Below are positions 24,963 to 32,521 of a DNA stretch of 34,208 nucleotides, one piece after another; position 1 is the first letter of the stretch, and each line of letters begins with the position of its first letter. The notes beneath the pieces are model-generated. The model ran no database searches and was not told the origin of the DNA. It was given only the letters and a program-made list of their open reading frames with translations. This stretch comes from JAAYAN01 sp964437215 (lineage in GTDB: Bacteria > Bacteroidota > Ignavibacteria > Ignavibacteriales > Melioribacteraceae). The position numbers and the translations under genes are program-made. The stretch is from positions 1 to 34,208 of the forward strand of contig CAYTFZ010000018.1 in the NCBI GenBank assembly GCA_964437215.1, written 5' to 3'.

Positions 24963-26228
24963 TTAAAATTCTGCTCCCGATTCTCTTTTAATATCTGCAC
25001 CAAGCGCCGATAATTTTTCTTCAATCCTCTGGTAACCTCTATCGAGATGATAAATCCTTAAAACTTCTGTAACACCTTCGGCAGCAAGCCCAGCTAAAAC
25101 CAGCGATGCGCTTGCTCTTAAATCAGTTGACATAACTTTTGCCGCCCTAAGCCTTGTTACTCCTTTAATTACAGCGCTGTTATTTGTTACTTGAATGTCA
25201 GCTCCAAGTCTGTTCAATTCCGGAACATAATTAAATCTGTCAGTATAAATATTATCAGTAACTTTACAAATTCCTCCGGCAAGCGACATAAATGCAGCCC
25301 ATTGCGCCTGCATATCAGTTGGGAAACCCGGATAAATTGAAGTATTTACATCAACGCTTGCAGCTTCGAGATTTTCAGCATCAATTGATACAATATCTTT
25401 ATCGATAGTAATTTTTGCTCCGCTGTCTTCAAACTTTGATAGGACTGCCCTGAAATGTTTGTAATCAGGATATACAATTTCAATTTTACTTTTAGTAATA
25501 GCTGCTGCCGTAAGCAATGTTCCGGCTTCAATCCTGTCGCATATATTTTTAACATTTGCAGGATATAACTCATCAACTCCTTCAATTTCAAGTATCGGCG
25601 TACCGATTCCATTAATTTTTGCTCCCATATTTACAAGATATTCGGCAAGCTGGGTAATTTCGGGTTCCATAGCAGCATTTGTAATAATTGTTTCACCTTT
25701 TGCAAGAGAAGCAGCCATTATTACATTTCCAGTAGCGCCGACTGACGAAATATCAAAATTTATATGAGCGCCTTTTAATTTACTTGTTTTAGCAATTATG
25801 TATCCTTCTTCCAACTGAATATCAGCGCCCATTTTCTTTAATGATTCGAGATGAAGATTTATTGGTCGCGGACCCCAGGCGCATCCGCCGGGTAATGATA
25901 CTTTTGCGTAACCGTAACGGCTCAAGAGCGGACCAAGCACATAAACACTGGCGCGCATTTTTTTCACGTGTTCGTAAGGAGCTTCCTGATTATTTATACC
26001 TTTTGTATTAAGCGTTAGAGTTCCGTTTTCAAATACACATTCAACGCCAAGATGTTTTAACAACTTAATCATCGTGTAAATATCATTTACTTCAGGAGTA
26101 TTGAATTGAATATTTGTCCCGGAATTAAGAAGTGTTGCAGGCATAAGCGCTAAAGAGGAATTTTTTGCACCGCTTACTTTTACTGTTCCGCTAAGTTTTT
26201 TTCCGCCTGTAATTAAAAATTTATCCAA
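24963..26228 (-). CDS. murA: UDP-N-acetylglucosamine 1-carboxyvinyltransferase
   Basis: 421 residues, full length. First committed step of peptidoglycan synthesis: transfers enolpyruvate from PEP to UDP-GlcNAc. K22-N23 in SGAKNSSLA, R92 in KMRASVYVLGPLL and the catalytic cysteine C116 in SLPGGCAWGPRPINLHLE are all present, as is the aspartate in YPGFPTDMQAQ. Cysteine rather than aspartate at this position predicts fosfomycin sensitivity of the enzyme, which is family knowledge. Start is a TTG at 26228, with AGGAG 8 nt upstream; the ATG inside that spacer is in another frame. It sits 15 nt after the Ser/Thr kinase stop. Confidence 0.95.
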   Translation of the reverse strand: MDKFLITGGKKLSGTVKVSGAKNSSLALMPATLLNSGTNIQFNTPEVNDIYTMIKLLKHLGVECVFENGTLTLNTKGINNQEAPYEHVKKMRASVYVLGPLLSRYGYAKVSLPGGCAWGPRPINLHLESLKKMGADIQLEEGYIIAKTSKLKGAHINFDISSVGATGNVIMAASLAKGETIITNAAMEPEITQLAEYLVNMGAKINGIGTPILEIEGVDELYPANVKNICDRIEAGTLLTAAAITKSKIEIVYPDYKHFRAVLSKFEDSGAKITIDKDIVSIDAENLEAASVDVNTSIYPGFPTDMQAQWAAFMSLAGGICKVTDNIYTDRFNYVPELNRLGADIQVTNNSAVIKGVTRLRAAKVMSTDLRASASLVLAGLAAEGVTEVLRIYHLDRGYQRIEEKLSALGADIKRESGAEF

Positions 26229-26243
26229 TATTGCATCTCCTGC

Positions 26244-28133
26244 TTATAATTTAATTATTGTACCGTTGGCTCCTGCAAGATAAATATTCCCGCTCGCGTC
26301 TTTAATTATTCTGTTAATATTTACAAAAGCTTTAGTATTTATTCTTTCCCAGGATTTACCGTTATCATTGCTTAAAAGGATTGTTCCTTTAGAACCAGAT
26401 ACATATATTTTATCATCTACTTTTAAAATATCGCTTAATCCAACATTAACACCCGAATTGATAATTTTCCAATCCTTGCCTGCATTTTCCGATCGAAGAA
26501 TAATTCCATTTCCGCCTGCAATTAAAACTGTATTTTTATCTATAAATTCTATTGAACGCAGATATTCGTTGGTAATTTTTTCAATTTTAGTCCAATTGTT
26601 CCCGCCATTTTTTGTGGCAAGCACCACTCCGTTCCATCCGCAGATAAATCCTATTTGTTCATCAGCAAAACAAATATCATACAGCATTTCGGATACTCCC
26701 GAATTAATCTGCCGCCAATTATCTCCGGCATCTGATGTAGCTAATATCAAGCCTCGGTTACCTGCAATAAAACCTTTGTTTTTACTGAGGAAATAAATAT
26801 CAAACAAACTTATATTTTTATTGATATTTATTTTCGAAAAAGAACTGAAAGCATCAAAGCTTTTTAGAATAGTTGAATTTTCGCCGATAATAAATCCGGT
26901 TTTACCATCTTCAGCAACATAAACCTGATTCAAATTGTCACTGCCGTCGTAATTTATTCTCTCCCAATTCAGTCCGGAATTAACAGTTTTTAAGATTGTT
27001 CCATCTGCTCCTGCAGCAATTCCATTTGCGGTATTAAAAAACTGTATTGAATTTATTGAACTTATAACACCTGTTTTTTGTAATTTTACTTTTGTATAAT
27101 CAACTGCATACTCGCCTTGTGTTTCCGATTCTGCGGCAAATATCTCTTTTAATTTTTCCATTCCGTTTTCGGAATAAAATTTATCCACTTGGTAAAAAAC
27201 AAAATATCCCAAAACAATAAAAAATATTAAGAAAAGAAAGAATATAAGGAAAGAGTAAAACCTGTCGCTTTTCTTTTTCTTATTTACTGATTTTGTAAAT
27301 TCTTGTTGATAATTATTTATATATTTTTCGGCTTTTTCTGCAGCATCAAAAAAATCTTCGCAATTGTTGTATCTTTCCGATGGTTCTTTTTTAAGCGCAG
27401 TTTGAACAAGAATTTCAAGTTCATCCGGAATTGATGGTCTTACAGAACTAACCAAAGGCGGCGCTTTTTTAAGGTGTCCGTCCATAACCTCGTATTCTGT
27501 TTCAAAATAAAACGGAGGGTATCCTGTAAGCATTTCGAAAAGCGTTGCTCCGATAGAATAAATATCTGTATGATGAGTAAGTTCAGTGCTTTTAATTTGT
27601 TCCGGACTCATATAATAAACAGTTCCAACTTTTGCACCTGCCTGCGTAACATTTTTATCAAAAATAGATTTTGAAATTCCGAAATCCATAATTTTAGCTG
27701 TTCCATCTATTCCAATAATAATATTAGATGGCTTTATATCTCTATGTACAAATCCGCGTGAGTGGGCATATCCCACTCCGGAAAGCACATTTTTTAGAAC
27801 ATACAAACAATCCAAAATATGCAGTTTACCTTCTTCTCTTATTATTTTATCAAGACTGTCACCTTCAACATATTCCATCACAATTCCGTGAATGCCCTTA
27901 AAATCAATAAAACCGTACACTGTAATAATATTTGGGTGAGATAATTGAGCTTGATGTTTAGCTTCCTTTTTAAACCTTTCAATAAAAGCTGGATTGTCTA
28001 TTATCTGTGAATTTAATATCTTAATTGCAACATATCGTTCAAGTTTAGTATCATAGGCTTTATAAACGGTACCCATACCGCCCTTTCCTATAACAGATAC
28101 AATTTTATAATTTTCTATAAACGAATTAATCAT
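26244..28133 (-). CDS. Ser/Thr protein kinase with extracytoplasmic Ycf48-like beta-propeller
   Basis: 629 residues in three parts. (1) Kinase 8-270: glycine loop IGKGGMGTVY (16-25), K38 in AIKIL, HRDIKPSN with D132, DFG with D150, and YMSPEQ. (2) Basic juxtamembrane stretch KKKKSD and one transmembrane helix about 292-314. (3) Extracytoplasmic 352-629: six full and one partial repeat of about 40 residues with G.I..T.N.G..W pattern (GADGTILKTVNSGLNWERI; GNRGLILATSDAGDNWRQI; GWNGVVLATKNGGNNWTKI; GGNGIILRSENAGKDWKII), as in Ycf48/Hcf136-type propellers. Known: mycobacterial PknD also joins a Hanks-type kinase to a propeller, of NHL type. Inferred: the propeller senses an extracellular ligand or protein. 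It heads a cluster with murA. A hairpin lies 124 bp upstream. Confidence 0.92.
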   Translation of the reverse strand: MINSFIENYKIVSVIGKGGMGTVYKAYDTKLERYVAIKILNSQIIDNPAFIERFKKEAKHQAQLSHPNIITVYGFIDFKGIHGIVMEYVEGDSLDKIIREEGKLHILDCLYVLKNVLSGVGYAHSRGFVHRDIKPSNIIIGIDGTAKIMDFGISKSIFDKNVTQAGAKVGTVYYMSPEQIKSTELTHHTDIYSIGATLFEMLTGYPPFYFETEYEVMDGHLKKAPPLVSSVRPSIPDELEILVQTALKKEPSERYNNCEDFFDAAEKAEKYINNYQQEFTKSVNKKKKSDRFYSFLIFFLFLIFFIVLGYFVFYQVDKFYSENGMEKLKEIFAAESETQGEYAVDYTKVKLQKTGVISSINSIQFFNTANGIAAGADGTILKTVNSGLNWERINYDGSDNLNQVYVAEDGKTGFIIGENSTILKSFDAFSSFSKININKNISLFDIYFLSKNKGFIAGNRGLILATSDAGDNWRQINSGVSEMLYDICFADEQIGFICGWNGVVLATKNGGNNWTKIEKITNEYLRSIEFIDKNTVLIAGGNGIILRSENAGKDWKIINSGVNVGLSDILKVDDKIYVSGSKGTILLSNDNGKSWERINTKAFVNINRIIKDASGNIYLAGANGTIIKL

Positions 28134-28256
28134 TATTTAATGATGAAGATTTATTCAAAAAAACATATGAAATATAAACATTTATTTTTTTTATATTTTA
28201 TAATATTTGAAAACATTTTGAATGAAAATAAAAACAGATATGAATTTTTAAAAGAA

Positions 28257-28294
28257 CCCGGCAGCTAGAACGTTGGGCGGAGAAAACTGCCGGG
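28257..28294. ncRNA. G+C-rich hairpin in the gap between the SpoIIAA-like gene and the kinase
   Basis: CCCGGCAG (28257-28264), 22-nt loop, CTGCCGGG (28287-28294): a perfect 8-bp stem, the only G+C-rich island in an otherwise very A+T-rich 281-bp gap (28134-28414). On the minus strand it is followed by TTCTTTTA, so it may be a terminator for the SpoIIAA-like gene. It could also be a structured leader of the kinase mRNA, 124 bp before its ATG. The loop contains GGCGG, which can alternatively pair with CTGCC, so two mutually exclusive folds are possible. I do not recognise a riboswitch class. Confidence 0.4.
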
Positions 28295-28414
28295 CATTTG
28301 GTGGGTAAACTTACATTAAAGTTAAAAACTTGCCTGTAAAAGTACATAATCAAAATTTGATGAACAAATTTTTTTTTATTTTTTTTTAATATGAGACCTT
28401 TTTATCTTTTATAA

Positions 28415-28783
28415 TCACTCCATTTCAAGCCATTTAGCAGCTTCTTCTTCATTAATAAATTCTTTACAACGGAATCCCCGCATTTCTATAAACGCGGTTA
28501 ACATACTATGACTTTTATCCATTGGGTCAGCCAATAAAGCTACTTTTTTGTATTGGTGTTCATCCGGTGATGGCAGACTTTCAAAAGCCGATACATAGTT
28601 ATATTTAGTAGTATCAACATTCTTTACTCCGCGCACATCCGTCAGCAGTCTTTCTATGTTCCACTTTTTCCCGGCTTCGTTTGTTGCAGAAACAGATTTT
28701 ATAAATATTTCATTAGTAATATCATTATAATATTTAATTTTTATGAATTTTCTTGAATCTGAAACACTAATTAAAAAATCCAT
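28415..28783 (-). CDS. SpoIIAA-like (STAS/CRAL-TRIO-like) protein
   Basis: 122 residues, no signal peptide or membrane helix. The last 45 residues (VALLADPMDKSHSMLTAFIEM..., FINEEEAAKWLE) follow the pattern of SpoIIAA-like proteins: a strand ending in V.D, a helix, then vF.....A..WL. The first half is strand-rich with an aspartate- and lysine-rich IKIKYYND. Members of this family are of unknown role, some linked to membranes or signalling. A Shine-Dalgarno AGGAG is 10 nt before the ATG. It is monocistronic by layout: 281 bp to the kinase downstream, and divergent from the nucleoside kinase. Confidence 0.6.
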   Translation of the reverse strand: MDFLISVSDSRKFIKIKYYNDITNEIFIKSVSATNEAGKKWNIERLLTDVRGVKNVDTTKYNYVSAFESLPSPDEHQYKKVALLADPMDKSHSMLTAFIEMRGFRCKEFINEEEAAKWLEME

Positions 28784-28826
28784 TAAATGAACTCCTAAAT
28801 CTATATATCAAAGTAATTTTATTAAA

Positions 28827-29036
28827 TATAAATATTTTTAACATAATTTAATTATTCAAGTTAAAAACATCAAATAATCAGNNNNNNNNNNNNNNNNNNN
28901 NNNNNNNNNNNNNNNNNNNNNNNNNNNNNNNNNNNNNNNNNNNNNNNNNNNNNNNNNNNNNNNNNNNNNNNNNNNNNNNNNTATAAATATTTTTAACATA
29001 ATTTAATTATTCAAGTTAAAAACATCAAATAATCAG
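28827..29036. other. Unmerged contig overlap: identical 55-bp ends around a 100-N spacer
   Basis: 28827-28881 and 28982-29036 are the same 55 bases, beginning TATAAATATTTTTAACATAA and ending in AAATAATCAG. They flank exactly 100 N (28882-28981). A perfect repeat of this odd-numbered length at two contig ends is what a de Bruijn assembler with k = 55 leaves when scaffolding contigs it could not join. The true genome probably has one copy and no gap, making the intergenic region between the SpoIIAA-like and nucleoside kinase genes about 173 bp instead of 328. Confidence 0.85.
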
Positions 29037-29051
29037 ACTGATGATATTTTT

Positions 29052-29085
29052 TTTGCTTTTATTTTCATTAAATGAATTATTTTTG
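29052..29085 (+). promoter_or_regulatory. Bacteroidota-type sigma-A promoter of the nucleoside kinase
   Basis: TTTG at 29052-29055 (-33), 22 nt, TATTTTTG at 29078-29085 (-7). This fits the TTTG-N17-23-TAnnTTTG consensus of Bacteroidota exactly. Transcription would start near 29092, giving a leader of about 20 nt that contains AAGG before the ATG at 29112. Confidence 0.6.
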
Positions 29086-29111
29086 AATACTTATAAATTT
29101 AAGGTTTTAAT

Positions 29112-30458
29112 ATGAGTAATTCCAGATTAATATATGTAAAAAAAAGAAGCGGTGTTACCGTTCCTTTTAATCAGGAAAGAATAACAAATGCAATTTACCG
29201 CGCAGCAGTTGCAGTTGGCGGAAGAGATAAAATCATTGCCGAAAATCTAAGTGATAAAGTTGTTGAGTACCTCGAAAATAATTGCCGCGAAGAATGTGCC
29301 CCTCATATTGAAGAAATTCAGGATGCTGTTGAAAAAATTCTTATAGAAAACCGTCACGCAAAAGTTGCAAAGGCATTTATTCTATATCGCGAAGAAAAGG
29401 CTAAACGGCGGATGGCAGACAGTAAATTTGCAGCAATTGCATCGGATAATGTCCCATGGCAAAAAATATGGTATGTTCTTAACTGGGCTGTTGATCATGG
29501 ACTTGAAACTATTGATAAACTTAATGAAAGAATAATTAAAGGTGAATTTTCCCAAATTGTTCACGAAAGCGAAACTGCTTATGAAAATGATATTTTAACA
29601 GCTGCCGAAAATATTACTGAAAGAGCTAATGAACTTAAAATGGTTTTTGTTAGCGGACCTTCTTCTTCCGGAAAAACTACTACCACTAAAAAGCTTGAAG
29701 AAAGACTTAATGCAAAAGGGTTAAAATTTGTAGCCCTTAACGTTGATCATTATTTTTACGACTTGGAAATGCACCCCAAAGATGAATTCGGCGATTATGA
29801 TTTTGAAACACCTCAAGCCCTTGATCTTGAAATGATAAATGAACATCTCGTAAAATTATGCAAAGGCGAAGAAGTAAAAATACCTTTTTACGATTTTAAA
29901 ATCGGCAAACGTTACCTCGAGCATTCATCCTTGAAACTTGCCGGTAATGAAATCCTTCTTATCGACAGTCTCCACGGACTTTATCCGCAGTTAAGCAAAG
30001 ATATCGGCTCCGAAAATAAATTCCGCGTTTATATAGAACCTCTTTTGCAGATGAAAGGACATGACGGTAAATTTATAAAATGGACAGATTTACGTCTGAT
30101 TAGAAGAATGCTCAGAGACAGTGTTCATAGGGCTTACAATCCCCGTCAGACTCTTGAACACTGGCATTACGTCCGTTCAAGCGAAATGCGAAATATTATT
30201 CCCTATCAAAGTTCGGCAGATTATATCATCAACAGCGGAATGCCTTACGAAATACCATTATACAAAGCACGTATATTTAAAGAATTTGTTAATTGGGAAA
30301 AAGAATATAAAAATAATCCTTTGCGTGAAGATGCTTACGAAAGAGCTTACAGAGTCAGGAATTTCCTTGAAAGCTGCGAAGCTGTAAAAGACGATTCTGC
30401 TGTTCCGCATAACTCCGTTTTACGCGAATTTATTGGCGGAAGCAGTTATAAATACTAA
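29112..30458 (+). CDS. ATP-cone / uridine kinase-like fusion protein
   Basis: 448 residues. Residues 4-95 are an ATP-cone domain (YVKKRSGVTVPFNQERITNAIYRA; the IQDAVEKIL helix; KAFILYREEK), the nucleotide-sensing module of ribonucleotide reductases and NrdR. After a helical linker (to about 175), residues 176-390 form a phosphoribulokinase/uridine-kinase P-loop domain: VSGPSSSGKTTTTKKL (Walker A 182-189), NVDHYFYDL, FETPQALDLEMI, IPFYDFKIGKR, and IDSLHGLYPQL as Walker B. It probably phosphorylates a nucleoside or related sugar using ATP, with the cone sensing ATP/dATP. Family annotation is usually nucleoside kinase; the true substrate is unknown. It stands alone on the plus strand with its own promoter and converges on speA. 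Confidence 0.85.
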   Translation: MSNSRLIYVKKRSGVTVPFNQERITNAIYRAAVAVGGRDKIIAENLSDKVVEYLENNCREECAPHIEEIQDAVEKILIENRHAKVAKAFILYREEKAKRRMADSKFAAIASDNVPWQKIWYVLNWAVDHGLETIDKLNERIIKGEFSQIVHESETAYENDILTAAENITERANELKMVFVSGPSSSGKTTTTKKLEERLNAKGLKFVALNVDHYFYDLEMHPKDEFGDYDFETPQALDLEMINEHLVKLCKGEEVKIPFYDFKIGKRYLEHSSLKLAGNEILLIDSLHGLYPQLSKDIGSENKFRVYIEPLLQMKGHDGKFIKWTDLRLIRRMLRDSVHRAYNPRQTLEHWHYVRSSEMRNIIPYQSSADYIINSGMPYEIPLYKARIFKEFVNWEKEYKNNPLREDAYERAYRVRNFLESCEAVKDDSAVPHNSVLREFIGGSSYKY

Positions 30459-30510
30459 TGTATAATTAATAAAATAATTCTCCAGTATTAAAATAATCAA
30501 TTATACATTA
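30456..30510. terminator. Bidirectional terminator-like inverted repeat between convergent genes
   Basis: TAATGTATAATT (30456-30467), 31-nt loop, AATTATACATTA (30499-30510): a perfect 12-bp repeat that includes the stop codon of the nucleoside kinase and ends 4 bp from the speA stop. It is A+T-only apart from one pair, so the hairpin is weak, but position and symmetry favour a shared terminator. Confidence 0.45.
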
Positions 30511-30514
30511 TAAA

Positions 30515-32388
30515 TTATTCTAAATAAGTGTACCCGTAGAGACCGGAACGATAATTTGAAAGGAATTCTTTTCCTTCTTCAGTTGTAATGGTTCCTGCTT
30601 TTACTGATGAAGTAACCCACATTTCTACCGTTCTAACCATTTTTTTTGGATTATATTGAACATAATCCAATACTTCGGCAACTGTCTCCCCGTCAATAAT
30701 CTGGTCGATACTGTATCCTTTTTCATCAACCGAAACATGTACGGCATTTGTATCCCCGAACAAATTGTGAAGATCTCCCAAAATCTCCTGATATGCACCG
30801 ACAAGAAAAACCCCTATGTAATAAGGTTCTTTTGCTTTTAATGAATGAACAGGCAGATAGTATGAAAAATTCCTTGTGGAAATAAAGTTATCAATCTTTC
30901 CGTCAGAATCGCAAGTAATATCCTGAATAGTAGCTCTGCGTTCAGGCTTTTCGTCAAGCCGTTGAATAGGTATTATTGGAAATATCTGATCGATTGCCCA
31001 AGAATCGGGTAATGATTGAAACAGCGAAAAGTTACAAAAATATTTATCTGATAAAAGTTTTGGCAGACTTAAAAGTTCCTCGGGCACATGTTTAATTCCT
31101 GCTGTCATCTGATGTATTTCTTTGGCAATTGTCCAGAATAATCTTTCAATTTGGGCACGGGTTTTTAAATCAAGCAATCCCAGACTGAATCTGTCAAGTG
31201 CTTCTTCCCGAATTTGCATTGCATCGTGCCAGGTTTCAAGCATACTTCGCTGGTTTAACGATTCCCACAACGAATATAATTCCCGTAAAAGTTCGTGATC
31301 TTCTTCTCCAATTTCATCTTCTTCTGTCCATGTAGGTATTGTTGTTGATTCCAATACTTCAAAAATAAGCACCGAGTGATGGGCAGTTAACGATCTTCCG
31401 CTTTCGGTAACAATGTTTGGATGCGGCAGATTATTTTTATCGGCAGCATCAACCATTGTTGAAACAGCATCGTTCAGGTATTCCTGAATGCTGTAATTAA
31501 CGCTGCTTTCGCTGTATGCCGATCTTGTTCCGTCATAATCAACTCCAAGTCCGCCGCCGATATCAACAAAATCAACATCAAAACCGCTTAATCTGAGCTG
31601 AACGTAAAATTGCGAAGCCTCGCGGAGTGCATTTTTTATTCTTCGGATTTTCGTAACCTGGCTTCCAATGTGAAAATGTATCAGGTGCAAACAATCTTTA
31701 AGTCCGTTATCTTCCATATATTCCAAAGCTTCCAAAAGTTCGCTGGATGATAACCCGAATTTGCTTACATCGCCGCCCGAATCTTCCCATTTCCCGCTTC
31801 CGCTGCTTGCAAGTTTTATTCTTATACCAAGATTCGGTTTAATTTTTAATCTTTTTGCAATTTTCGAAATCAATCTGAGTTCGTTTAATTTTTCTACAAC
31901 AAGAAAAATTCTTCTTCCCATTTTTTGAGCTAAAAGAGCAAGTTCGATATAATCTTCATCTTTGTATCCGTTGCAGATAATCAGAGAATTATTATCAGTG
32001 TTAATTGCAATTACAGCATGAAGTTCAGGTTTTGAACCAGCCTCGAGACCGATATTGAATTTNNNNNNNNNNCGGGACGCATTTGGTTTACTTTTATCGG
32101 ATAAATTACAAAATTTTGTCCCTTATAATCATATTCTTCGGAAGCTTGTTTAAAACAGCTTGCCATCTTTTCTATCCGATTATCCAGAATATCGGGAAAT
32201 CTAATAAGAACTGGTGTAGAAACATCTCTAAGCTGTAGTTCTTCAACAAGTTCTTTCAGCTCAATTTTTAGTCCATCCTTTTTCGGTGTTACAACCACAT
32301 TGCCTTTTTCATTTACCGAAAAGTAATTAATTCCCCATCCTTTAATATTATACAATTCTTCCGAATCTTCAATGCGCCATTTTCTCAT
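30515..32388 (-). CDS. speA: Biosynthetic arginine decarboxylase, interrupted by a 10-N gap
   Basis: PLP-dependent decarboxylase making agmatine from arginine, first step of the agmatine route to putrescine. Two ORFs in different frames belong to one gene. The N-terminal part (to 32073) ends in YPIKVNQMRP with the PLP lysine. The C-terminal part resumes right after the N run as KFNIGLEAGSKPEL. It runs through ICNGYKDEDYI, RIKLASSGSGKWEDSGG, HFHIGSQ, DIGGGLGVDYDGTRS, VTESGRSLTAHHS, NFSLFQSLPDSWAIDQ, the catalytic ITCDSDGKID, and FLVGAYQEILGDLHNLFGDT, ending in GLYGYTYLE. This closely tracks E. coli SpeA. Comparison with the E. coli loop predicts about 8 missing residues, that is about 23 nt rather than 10. 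The full protein would be about 628 residues. ATG at 32388. Confidence 0.93.
32063..32072. other. Assembly gap of 10 N inside speA
   Basis: Ten N between codons for NQMRP and KFNIGLEAG. Frame continuity requires a true length of 2 modulo 3 (for example 11, 14 or 23), so 10 is wrong. The apparent frameshift is not a real mutation. Confidence 0.9.
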
Positions 32389-32418
32389 AATATAAACTCA
32401 TAATACAGTTAATAAAAG

Positions 32419-32453
32419 CTGACTAAAAAAGGTAAAATGTGTGTGAAAGTCAG
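32419..32453. repeat. Small inverted repeat upstream of speA
   Basis: CTGACT (32419-32424), 23-nt loop, AGTCAG (32448-32453), within the 133-bp gap between the flavoprotein stop and the speA start. On the minus strand it is followed by CTTTTATT, so it may end the flavoprotein transcript. The speA promoter must lie nearby; I cannot identify it. Confidence 0.35.
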
Positions 32454-32521
32454 TTGATAAAAAGGTTAAAATCCAATGCGAAAAATATATTTTTAGAACA
32501 GCAATTACAAGTAAATTTATT

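Noticed and set aside
28827..29036. 55-bp direct repeat as a possible transposon target duplication or CRISPR-like repeat
   Set aside because: The copies sit exactly at the edges of a 100-N spacer; a contig overlap explains them better.
30515..32388. speA as a frameshifted pseudogene
   Set aside because: The frame change coincides with the N run, and all catalytic blocks are intact on both sides.
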